Shown here: one piece after another, positions 19,410 to 26,627 of the stretch | Numbering within the stretch: position 1 is the first letter of the stretch | How the letters are laid out: each line of letters starts with the position of its first letter | Assembly (NCBI GenBank): GCA_022824525.1 | Contig: JAJDZT010000137.1 | Location: forward strand, 1 to 41,144 | Length of the DNA stretch: 41,144 nt | Direction of reading: 5' to 3' | From: Silicimonas sp. | GTDB lineage: Bacteria > Pseudomonadota > Alphaproteobacteria > Rhodobacterales > Rhodobacteraceae | The notes under the pieces: model-generated | What the model was told of the DNA's origin: nothing | The model's database searches: none | Seen by the model: the letters and a program-made list of their open reading frames with translations, nothing else | Program-made: the position numbers and the translations under genes

Positions 19410-20335
19410 TCGAGCGGTTCCAGAACGCGTTCCAGCTTCTCGCGCAGATGCGCATGCTGAGAAGGCAGTTGCAGCGCAGCGCCCAGGTTCGCGGTATCTT
19501 CATCGGTCGCAAATCCGGGTTCATTGGTGGCGACTTCGAAGAGCACGCCGCCCGGTGTCCGGAAGTAGATCGCCCAGAAATAGTCCCGGTCGATAACGGG
19601 TGTGACCTGATATCCGGTGTCCATCAACGCTTCGCGGACCTCCAGTTGTCGCGCCCGGTTTTCAACGGCGAATGCGATGTGATGAACGGACCCGGCGCCC
19701 TGACCGGCATGCGCCGCGCCGGGCAGCGTTTCGATATCGATCACGTTGGCTTCGTTTCCTCCGGGAACCTTAAAGCGGGTCACATTGTCTTGCCGATCGA
19801 CTTCTTCGTAGCCCATGAACTTCAAAAGCTCGGCACTCGCGCCTTCGTCACGCAACCGCATATCGGCACCTTGGAATCCGCGGATTGCCATCTCCTCCGA
19901 GATACCATTCCCGGTCCAGGGCGTACGATCGTCGCCCTCGGTCGCGACAAGCGCAAAGGCGTCGCCGTCAGGACCATCAAACAGGACACGATCCTCTCCG
20001 AACCGGCTGTCACGGTCGAGGCCGTCGACTTCCAGCATCGCCAGTCGCTCGCTCCACGCATCGAGGCTCCCCTTGGGAACGGAGAAAGACGTGCGTCCCA
20101 CTTCACCGACGCCGCGTTGTCCGCGAGCAGCCATCGGGAAAGGGAAATAGGTCATGACACTTCCGGGTGAGCCGACTTCGTCACCGTAGTACAGGTGGTA
20201 CACGTCCGGAGCATCAAAGTTCACCGTCTGCTTGACCCTGCGCAGGCCAAGAACATCCGTGAAGAATGTGTTGTTTGACCTGGCCGACGACGCCAACGAC
20301 GTAACGTGGTGCAGGCCCTTGATCTGATTCAGCAT
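19406..20335 (-). CDS. Ring-cleaving extradiol dioxygenase, glyoxalase superfamily (MhqO/PcpA-like)
   Basis: 309 residues from the ATG at 20335 (SD GGGAGACG). Two glyoxalase/bleomycin-type modules are visible: residues 1-135 (QIKGLHHVTSLASSARSNNT) and 140-290 (GSVHHIAFAVENRARQLEVR). The metal ligands are probably the His of LHHVT, the His of VHHIA and the Glu of GVLFEVATNEPGF, the H-H-E set of Fe(II)-dependent dioxygenases. Relatives cleave hydroquinones (PcpA, LinE) or protect against quinones (MhqO). It is the first gene of a two-gene operon with the hydrolase. The real substrate is unknown. Confidence 0.85.
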   Translation of the reverse strand: MLNQIKGLHHVTSLASSARSNNTFFTDVLGLRRVKQTVNFDAPDVYHLYYGDEVGSPGSVMTYFPFPMAARGQRGVGEVGRTSFSVPKGSLDAWSERLAMLEVDGLDRDSRFGEDRVLFDGPDGDAFALVATEGDDRTPWTGNGISEEMAIRGFQGADMRLRDEGASAELLKFMGYEEVDRQDNVTRFKVPGGNEANVIDIETLPGAAHAGQGAGSVHHIAFAVENRARQLEVREALMDTGYQVTPVIDRDYFWAIYFRTPGGVLFEVATNEPGFATDEDTANLGAALQLPSQHAHLREKLERVLEPLE

Positions 20336-20393
20336 TGTTCGTCTCCCAAACAAATTCCTTTGGCAGGGGAGATATCATGTTTGATTTTTTTAT

Positions 20394-20431
20394 AAATGCG
20401 TATCCGCGCATGGCATTCGCGCATTTACGCA
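20394..20431. promoter_or_regulatory. Inverted repeats upstream of the dioxygenase
   Basis: Between the GSCFA stop and the dioxygenase start there are nested inverted repeats: AAATGCG (20394-20400) with CGCATTT (20420-20426), and TGCGTA (20397-20402) with TACGCA (20426-20431). A T/A-rich tract (TTTTTTTATAAA) flanks them on the promoter side. This could be an operator for a MarR-type quinone sensor. It could also be the 3' hairpin of the GSCFA transcript: on the minus strand the stem is followed by ATAAAAAAAT, not by a U-run, so the operator reading is favoured. Confidence 0.35.
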
Positions 20432-20443
20432 CATGATGCCGGA

Positions 20444-21730
20444 TCAGGCACTTTCCGCCGCTTCCGATGCAGACGCATCGCGCTCTGCACGCCAAGCGTC
20501 CAGCAAGGAATTCAAAATGGAGCGCATGGCTTCCTCGGCCTCAGCATCCTCATGGAATCTCGGCGTCTGGGCCAGGAATTTCCTCAGCCGGAACGGCTTC
20601 CTTTTGGCGAGGATACGTTGCAACTCGCCCGGCAACGTCCCCGCCGCAACATGCGCTCGCACCCAAGCCTCCAGCAACTCCGTGTCGGTAACGCCGCTGT
20701 CTTTGCACCAGGCCGTCTCGAAAAGCCGCATGATGTAATTCAGGACAACCGGGCGAACATGCCTTCGGTCGGCGCGATAGGGCGACCGAAAGACATCCGA
20801 GACCAACTCGTAGGACGGCCAATAGAACATGTGTCCCTCGTGCCGGACGTCGCGCACCACTTCGTCCACCGCAACACGGAGCGTTGCCTTGGACACCGAG
20901 TTGGCCGTGATACAGGAAACGTCGCGGAAGGTGGCAATCAGTGGAACCGGTGAAAGTGTCACGATGATCTTTGCATCCGGTCGATACTTCCGGATCAGGT
21001 CATAGATCGCTCTTATGTTGTCCCGGTTCTCCTCGACCGTGGAAAGTCGAAACTTGTGCCGCTCGGGATCGTAGACATCCTTCGGTATGGTACGCCAGAA
21101 AACATTGCCGGTGGGTTCATCGTACCAGACCTCGCTCAGCCCAAAGGTCAGAATAAACACCTCGGTTTCGTCGAAGATGCGTCGGGTTTCCTGACGAATT
21201 TCCTCGTCATACCCGTATTCCTCTGCCTTGTAGCCATGCCAGAGCGGCTGGTCGAACACCTTGTTTTCCCAAGCCCATTCGAACTGCTGACGAATGACGA
21301 AAGAGTTCACCATGCCTTCGCCCATCGTAACGACATAGGCACGTGTCGCGTCATCGGCCTTGTTCAGAACCCGGAAGTTTCGCTCGCTCAGCCAGTTGGA
21401 GATATTCGCCGCAAAACATGAGCCGAAGGCAGTGATCTGCGTCGCCTTTTCGATCAGCGGCTTTTCTGGAAGCCAGCCTTGAAGAACGAACTTCTCCGGC
21501 CCGTCCACAGCCATGATCTGGCCGAGCTTCGGATTGAAATTTGTATGCTCACCGCGGAACCAGGTCCGGAACTCCCGACCTTTCGCACTGGTATGCTGAA
21601 AGGCGACATCAACGGCGCCCGTCTCGATCTCTGGCTCTTCGTCGGCCACACTGCTCTCCCGTGCTGGGCGTTGAAAGTCTTGCCTGATCGCCTTTCCAGC
21701 GTCAATCTGATCCCTGCGGACGACTGTCAT
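20444..21730 (-). CDS. GSCFA-domain protein
   Basis: 428 residues. The defining motif ITAFGSCFAANISNWL begins at about residue 98. Further marks are VFILTFGLSEVWYD, IIVTLSPVPLIATF and HMFYWPSYELVSDVF, an SGNH-hydrolase-like pattern (Ser in GSC, late Ser/Asp/His region). GSCFA proteins are widespread in roseobacters and their biochemical role is not established. The first 60 residues are acidic and low in structure. It is divergent from phoX with 111 bp between the starts; the start codon has only a weak SD, so a shorter version is possible. Confidence 0.85.
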   Translation of the reverse strand: MTVVRRDQIDAGKAIRQDFQRPARESSVADEEPEIETGAVDVAFQHTSAKGREFRTWFRGEHTNFNPKLGQIMAVDGPEKFVLQGWLPEKPLIEKATQITAFGSCFAANISNWLSERNFRVLNKADDATRAYVVTMGEGMVNSFVIRQQFEWAWENKVFDQPLWHGYKAEEYGYDEEIRQETRRIFDETEVFILTFGLSEVWYDEPTGNVFWRTIPKDVYDPERHKFRLSTVEENRDNIRAIYDLIRKYRPDAKIIVTLSPVPLIATFRDVSCITANSVSKATLRVAVDEVVRDVRHEGHMFYWPSYELVSDVFRSPYRADRRHVRPVVLNYIMRLFETAWCKDSGVTDTELLEAWVRAHVAAGTLPGELQRILAKRKPFRLRKFLAQTPRFHEDAEAEEAMRSILNSLLDAWRAERDASASEAAESA

Positions 21731-21841
21731 TTATTCGTAACAAATTCTTCACACAGCTTTCGCCGAACTCACAGATGGTCCGCGCCGGAACCGCCACTTT
21801 GCGGTGATGGAACCAAGCATAACAATGCCAGGGAGACTGCC

Positions 21842-23755
21842 ATGAAAGATATCGAACGCCCCGAACTCAGCTGGGACGAATGGGACGAACTGCACGACCC
21901 ACGCCCCGAAGAAAACGACTTCGACAAGGTGGTCGAAGAAGCCGTGTCGCGACGCGGGTTCCTCGGCGGCGCCCTTGCCTTCGGGTCAGGTGCAGCTGTG
22001 ATGGGCACGGCGGGAACACTTCTGTCGTCAACCAGCGCACAGGCCGCAGGGCATGCCGCAAGTCGCTTCCCCTTCGAAGCTCTGCCGATCCAGACCGACG
22101 CGACGGTCCACGTGCCCCCGGGCTACAAATGGTCGACACTTGTCCGCTACGGCGACCCCCTCTTCTCGGACGCACCCGAGTTCAGCCAGACCGACACCCT
22201 GCCTGCCGACAAGGCTGATCGCGTCTTCGGCGAGAACACCGACGGGATGGAGCTTTTTGAAATCGACGGGCACGAAGTCATCGCGGTGAACTCCGAATAC
22301 GTGAACACCAAGATCAACCTCGTGTTTTCCGGCGGCGACGTCATGACCGCTGACGACGTTGCCGTTCTTCAGAAGCTACAAGGCGTGAACGTCTTCGAGG
22401 TCGAACGCACCGACAATGGCTGGGGCGTTGTTGTCGACAGCCCGTTCAATCGCCGCATCACGCACCAGACGGAGATCGACATCACCGGCCCCGCTGCCGG
22501 GCATGACATGCTGAAGACCGACGCCGACCCGACCGGCACCAAGGTTCTTGGCACCATGAACAACTGTGGTGCCGGCAAAACGCCCTGGGGCACCTATCTG
22601 ACGTGCGAGGAAAACTTCAACGGCTACTTCGGTTCGACCGACGAAACCTTCGAACGTCCTGACGACTTCAAACGATACGGCATCGGCCTCGAAGGGCGCT
22701 ATTCCTACGAAAAGCACGATGCGCGCTATGACATCTCGCAGAACCCGAACGAACCGTACCGTCACGGCTACATCACCGAGATCGACCCGAGCGATGCAAG
22801 CTCGACGCCCAAAAAGCGCACCGCGCTCGGCCGTTTCAAACATGAAAACGCGGCCTGCGTCATTGCACCATCCGGGCACCTCGTCGTCTACATGGGCGAC
22901 GATGAGCGCGGCGAGTACATGTACAAGTACGTCTCCAACAACACCTACGCCCCCGGCGGCGACACAGACGACCTGATGGAGAACGGCCGTCTCTACACCG
23001 CCAAGTTCAACTGGGACGGCACGGGAGAATGGGTCGAACTCACGGAAGAAGCCACCGGCATGTCCAAGGCCGAAATCTGCGTGCTCACCCGCGAAGCCGC
23101 CCTCCGCGTCGGCGCCACCACGATGGACCGACCGGAATGGGTCGCGGTCAACCCGGTGGCGGCGGAGGGGTATTGCGCACTCACCAACAACTCCCGCCGT
23201 CAGGTCCTAAACGACGATGGCAAGCTCCGCACCAACGCCGCGGGGCAGGAGATGACGGTCAACGCGCCGAACCCCCGGGCCGAGAACCGGTATGGCCAGG
23301 TCGTCCGCTGGTATCCGTCGAACGACGATCATGCCGCCGACACGTTCCGCTGGGACCTTTACGTCATGGCGGGCAACCCGGCGGTCCATAACGACGCCTA
23401 TGCCGGGTCGCCCAACGTCAACGAGGGCAACATGTTCAATTCGCCCGACGGCATGATGTTCGACAGCGCCGGGATTCTCTGGATCCAAACGGACGGCAAT
23501 GACGGAAACGAGGAAGGCTTCGCTGGCATGGGCAACAACCAGATGCTGGCAGGCGACCCGGTCACGGGTGAAATCCGCCGCTTCCTGACAGGTCCGAAAG
23601 GATCAGAAGTGACCGGCCTCACATGGTCCGCCGATCGCAAAACCATGTTCGTCGGCATCCAGCACCCCGCCTCGCCCTTCCCGGATGGCGATGGGACGCT
23701 GGCCCGATCAAGCATCGTCGCGGTCTGGCGCAACGACGGCGCGCCAGTAGGCTAA
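21842..23755 (+). CDS. phoX: PhoX-type alkaline phosphatase, Tat-exported
   Basis: 637 residues from the ATG at 21842 (SD AGGGAGA). A longer frame upstream is not needed, because the Tat signal lies at residues 36-60 (SRRGFLGGALAFGSGAAVMG, cleavage near AQA-AG). The body is the PhoX/DUF839 beta-propeller. Segments include MNNCGAGKTPWGTYLTCEEN, GRFKHENAACVIAPSGHLVV, VYMGDDERGEYMYKYVS and PEWVAVNPVAAEGYCALTNN, rich in acidic metal ligands. PhoX releases phosphate from organic esters in the periplasm using Ca and Fe, and it is usually induced under phosphate starvation. No convincing Pho box is visible. A strong terminator follows. Confidence 0.92.
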   Translation: MKDIERPELSWDEWDELHDPRPEENDFDKVVEEAVSRRGFLGGALAFGSGAAVMGTAGTLLSSTSAQAAGHAASRFPFEALPIQTDATVHVPPGYKWSTLVRYGDPLFSDAPEFSQTDTLPADKADRVFGENTDGMELFEIDGHEVIAVNSEYVNTKINLVFSGGDVMTADDVAVLQKLQGVNVFEVERTDNGWGVVVDSPFNRRITHQTEIDITGPAAGHDMLKTDADPTGTKVLGTMNNCGAGKTPWGTYLTCEENFNGYFGSTDETFERPDDFKRYGIGLEGRYSYEKHDARYDISQNPNEPYRHGYITEIDPSDASSTPKKRTALGRFKHENAACVIAPSGHLVVYMGDDERGEYMYKYVSNNTYAPGGDTDDLMENGRLYTAKFNWDGTGEWVELTEEATGMSKAEICVLTREAALRVGATTMDRPEWVAVNPVAAEGYCALTNNSRRQVLNDDGKLRTNAAGQEMTVNAPNPRAENRYGQVVRWYPSNDDHAADTFRWDLYVMAGNPAVHNDAYAGSPNVNEGNMFNSPDGMMFDSAGILWIQTDGNDGNEEGFAGMGNNQMLAGDPVTGEIRRFLTGPKGSEVTGLTWSADRKTMFVGIQHPASPFPDGDGTLARSSIVAVWRNDGAPVG

Positions 23756-23775
23756 GCGCCCCCTCAGATGCGACG

Positions 23776-23810
23776 AAGGCCCGGAGCGAGAGTTCCGGGC
23801 CTTTTCCTTT
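23776..23810 (+). terminator. Intrinsic terminator of phoX
   Basis: Perfect 10-bp stem AAGGCCCGGA (23776-23785) and TCCGGGCCTT (23794-23803), an 8-base loop, then TTTTCCTTT. It begins 21 bp after the phoX stop, in the right orientation. Confidence 0.9.
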
Positions 23811-23833
23811 GCGGCGCAATCGCTGGAGCGGGC

Positions 23834-24652
23834 TCACCCGTCTTCAGGCGGCACGGCCCTCTGATAGAGATGCCAGGTGGTGTGGCCAAGGATCGGCAAC
23901 GTGAAGATCAGGCCGAGAAAGGCGGGCGCCAGAGACAAAAGCATGGTCACGGTGATGATCGCCGCCCAGGAAAGCATGACAACCGGGTTCGCCGTGACGA
24001 CGCGGATAGAAGTGATCATCGCGGACACGAAGTTGGTTTCGCGGTCCAGCAACATAGGCATCGCGACAACAGTTACCGTGAAAAGGACAGCCGACAAAAT
24101 GGCCCCTACGCACGTGCCAATTGCGAGGAACGTCCATCCTTGAGGTGTGAAAAACACGATGTTCAGAAAACCTTCGAAATCCGAGAAAGAGGAGTTTTGA
24201 AGAATGAGCGCCAACCAGAGCCGCACCTGATACATCCAGACCCAGAAGATAAAGAGGGTGACAAAGGCCATCCAACCCATCTCTCGTTTGCGTTGATGAG
24301 CCATTACACTGAGGATATCCGCCCAGCCAAAACTCTCGCCTGTCTGCAAACGTCTCGACATCTCATAGAGTCCGGCCGCGGCAAAAGGAGCAATCAGTGG
24401 GAAGCCAACGGCTGCGGGGATGACCATCCAGATCATGCCAAGCCATACAAGGCACCAAACAAACAGGATGCCGAACACCGCATAGAACACACCGAAGAAA
24501 CCGCTCAGTACAGGTCGCGCCAGAAAATCGGCAACGCCTGCCTCGAGCGATGCCAGGATATCGGCCGCAGTCACAGTGTTGACCTTCGGCACGGCACGTT
24601 GATGCGGTGTCAGATTGTCCGGTGGCGTGGAACCTGCGGTCTTTGACGTCAT
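23834..24652 (-). CDS. DUF2189 integral membrane protein
   Basis: 272 residues from the ATG at 24652; a longer frame to 24748 has no signal-like start. After about 45 soluble residues there are around six membrane helices (for example SGFFGVFYAVFGILFVWCLV, AFVTLFIFWVWMYQVRLWL and MLSWAAIITVTMLLSLAPAF). The segment FPLIAPFAAAGLYEMSRRLQ and the closing LPILGHTTWHLYQRAV are typical of DUF2189. Its function is unknown; it is a common proteobacterial inner-membrane protein. It stands alone, convergent with phoX. Confidence 0.85.
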   Translation of the reverse strand: MTSKTAGSTPPDNLTPHQRAVPKVNTVTAADILASLEAGVADFLARPVLSGFFGVFYAVFGILFVWCLVWLGMIWMVIPAAVGFPLIAPFAAAGLYEMSRRLQTGESFGWADILSVMAHQRKREMGWMAFVTLFIFWVWMYQVRLWLALILQNSSFSDFEGFLNIVFFTPQGWTFLAIGTCVGAILSAVLFTVTVVAMPMLLDRETNFVSAMITSIRVVTANPVVMLSWAAIITVTMLLSLAPAFLGLIFTLPILGHTTWHLYQRAVPPEDG

Positions 24653-24764
24653 GGCACCCTCCACGCCAAATTTTGCAGCGTTGCCGGCTCTAGAGCAAGT
24701 AGAGAGATTCAAGGCGACATGTCGGAACAGCCGAACCCCCATGACCAATCGCCAGAAAAATTGC

Positions 24765-24850
24765 GCACCGACACGATACCGACGTAGGCACCGACGTGAT
24801 ACATATGTTCAGTCCCGCACAGAGACCCCCACATGACACCGCGTCGGTGC
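24765..24850. repeat. Phased ACCGAC repeats upstream of the hydroquinone reductase
   Basis: ACCGAC occurs at 24767, 24778 and 24790 (spacings 11 and 12 bp), and in inverse form (GTCGGT) at 24843. Two copies belong to a longer direct repeat, GCACCGACACGATAC (24765) and GCACCGACGTGATAC (24788). The cluster ends 36 bp before the start codon of the next gene, a position fitting a regulator binding on one DNA face. Confidence 0.5.
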
Positions 24851-24885
24851 AGCGCTATGTGGCAAGGTAGCGAAGGAGAGGACCC

Positions 24886-25836
24886 ATGGGACAGCTGGTG
24901 GACGGCGAATGGCACGACACGTGGTATGACACGAAGAAAAGCGGCGGGCGCTTCGTTCGCTCGACCTCCAAGTTCCGGAATTGGATCACACCGGATGGGG
25001 AATTCCCTGCCGAAGCCGACCGCTATCACCTGTACGTGTCCTACGCCTGCCCTTGGGCGCATCGCACCCTGATCTTTCGGGAAATCAAAGGCTTGAGTGA
25101 TCTTATCACCGTCTCCGTGGTGCATCCTGACATGCTGTCAGACGGATGGACGCTGGCTGATGATTTTCCGGGTGCGACGGGCGACACGCTGTATGGTTTG
25201 CCGTTCCTGCGTGACATCTACACCAAGGCCGACCCAAAAATCTCCGGTCGCGTGACCGTGCCAATTCTCTGGGACAAGAAGACGGAAACCATTGTTTCCA
25301 ATGAAAGTTCCGAGATTATCCGCATGTTCAACAGTGCCTTCGACGACCTTACGGGAAACCCCGACGACTACTGGCCCGAGGACCTCAGGGAAGCGATGGA
25401 ACCGGTCAACGAGCGCATCTACGATACGTTCAATAATGGCGTCTATCGTTCCGGCTTCGCGACAAGCCAAGAAGCCTACGACGAAGCTGTCACCGCTCTT
25501 TTCGATACGATGGATTGGCTGGAAGAGCGTTTGAGTTCAAATCGTTACCTGATGGGTGACCGCATCACCGAAGCCGACTGGCGCCTCGTCCCTACCCTGT
25601 TCCGCTTCGACCCGGTTTATCATTTGCACTTCAAATGCAATCGGAAGCGTGTGATCGATTACCCCAATCTCTGGGCCTACGCGCGCGAGCTTTATCAATG
25701 GCCTGGCGTGGCGAAGACGGTGAACTTCGACCATATCGTGCGGCACTATCACTACAGCCACGAAAGCATCAATCCGCACCGGATCATCCCGATAAATCCA
25801 TTGCTTGATTGGAACGAGCCCCACAGGCGCGGTTAA
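24886..25836 (+). CDS. yqjG: Glutathionyl-hydroquinone reductase (Xi-class glutathione transferase)
   Basis: 316 residues, start with SD CGAAGGAGAGGA. The N-terminal thioredoxin-like domain has the Xi-class active site YVSYACPWAHRTLIFREIKG, with catalytic Cys55. The all-helical C-terminal half includes RYLMGDRITEADWRLVPTLF and HFKCNRKRVIDYPNLWAYAR, a characteristic family stretch. These enzymes reduce glutathionyl-hydroquinones to hydroquinones and glutathione. Together with the ring-cleaving dioxygenase/esterase pair 4.5 kb away, it points to quinone handling, though the genes are not in one operon. Phased repeats lie in its promoter region. Confidence 0.92.
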   Translation: MGQLVDGEWHDTWYDTKKSGGRFVRSTSKFRNWITPDGEFPAEADRYHLYVSYACPWAHRTLIFREIKGLSDLITVSVVHPDMLSDGWTLADDFPGATGDTLYGLPFLRDIYTKADPKISGRVTVPILWDKKTETIVSNESSEIIRMFNSAFDDLTGNPDDYWPEDLREAMEPVNERIYDTFNNGVYRSGFATSQEAYDEAVTALFDTMDWLEERLSSNRYLMGDRITEADWRLVPTLFRFDPVYHLHFKCNRKRVIDYPNLWAYARELYQWPGVAKTVNFDHIVRHYHYSHESINPHRIIPINPLLDWNEPHRRG

Positions 25837-26052
25837 CGAAACCACATGATTGTCTCGCACTCCATGCAATGTGGAAAGCAGGGGCAACTATCGGTCGCAG
25901 CAATGCCCGCGGGGTGAGGCTGAACTGGGAGAACGGCCCGTCGCGTGAACTGGGAGACGCGCAGAAAAAAGGATTGAAAGTTGGCGCATCAGGCGACGCC
26001 TGAACAGGCTTACAGGGTCAAACGCGGTCCCAACTGGCTTGCGTCGCTGCGC
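25837..26052. other. Non-coding region with direct repeats, downstream of the hydroquinone reductase
   Basis: About 216 bp between two convergent genes with no credible gene. A perfect 12-bp direct repeat TGAACTGGGAGA occurs at 25921 and 25946. A short perfect palindrome TCAGGCGACGCCTGA lies at 25989-26003. I see no T-tract terminator. It could hold a 3' UTR element or a small RNA, but nothing in it is decisive. Confidence 0.4.
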
Positions 26053-26403
26053 TTACTGGTAGGTTAACAAACCAACCGGAGCGTCTTCGGATATCTCGTA
26101 GTCCTTGGGTGGAGCGTCCACATGGGGCGTTGCCCGCTTGAACTCATAGACCATTTCGCCGCCGTCCTCTTCGGAAGCAACGATCAGGCACTGAGAAAGG
26201 TGGCGGGCTCCGTCATACACGTCCACAAGACCGCGCAAATGCGGTGCATCGTCGACGTCGAGTGCAAACCCTTCGTCCCAATATCTGAGGATGGTGAATT
26301 GCTGATCCCCGACACTCACCCGCATGCGGCTTTTCTTCCGCAGCTTTTGCTTTCGGGCCATCTCCAACTCTTCTCGCACTGAAACTGGCAAATACTCTGA
26401 CAT
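26053..26403 (-). CDS. Hypothetical protein
   Basis: 116 residues from the ATG at 26403, where the frame MSEYLPVSVREELEMARKQK begins; a start six codons earlier is possible. I do not recognise a named family. The N-terminus is a basic amphipathic helix (EMARKQKLRKKSRMRVSV). It is followed by a compact beta-rich domain (GDQQFTILRYWDEGFALDVD, LRGLVDVYDGARHLSQCLIV) and an acidic C-terminus. There is no signal peptide or membrane segment. The layout (basic helix, then a PilZ-sized beta domain) is only suggestive. It is divergent from xsc with a 224-bp gap. Confidence 0.7.
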   Translation of the reverse strand: MSEYLPVSVREELEMARKQKLRKKSRMRVSVGDQQFTILRYWDEGFALDVDDAPHLRGLVDVYDGARHLSQCLIVASEEDGGEMVYEFKRATPHVDAPPKDYEISEDAPVGLLTYQ

Positions 26404-26627
26404 CACAAGATCCTCCCCCACCCGAATCTTGTCAAAATTGTGGTGCGTTTTTCCTTCAGGTCAAATAGTTGCTCGCATAATTCCAACATATGGAAACATC
26501 CGTGACCCTTAAGCTCTATTGTTTCCGAATGCAGGTCAAATTCTGGCCATAAGCTGGAAAAGCAACTGGCCCTACTTCGGCGCGCGCGCGACACTTAGAT
26601 AATCAGCGCCCAAGGGAGAGTATCGCC
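26404..26627. promoter_or_regulatory. Divergent control region in front of xsc
   Basis: About 224 bp between a hypothetical gene and xsc. It contains a 10-bp direct repeat CAGGTCAAAT at 26457 and 26532 (75 bp apart) and an inverted repeat TTCCA-ACATA-TGGAA (26481-26495). Either could be the site of a regulator that senses a sulfonate. No TauR-type gene lies in the window. The xsc RBS is AAGGGAGAG at about 26611. Confidence 0.35.

Noticed and set aside
21724-21741. Possible Pho box before phoX (CTGTCAT at 21724, overlapping the GSCFA start codon)
   Set aside because: The second half-site 11 bp later (TCGTAAC) matches the consensus at only about 3 of 7 positions. One good half-site is not enough to call PhoB control.
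25809-26003. A 64-codon frame at the end of the hydroquinone reductase gene
   Set aside because: It overlaps the end of a clear gene in another frame, has no good SD and shows no recognisable features.
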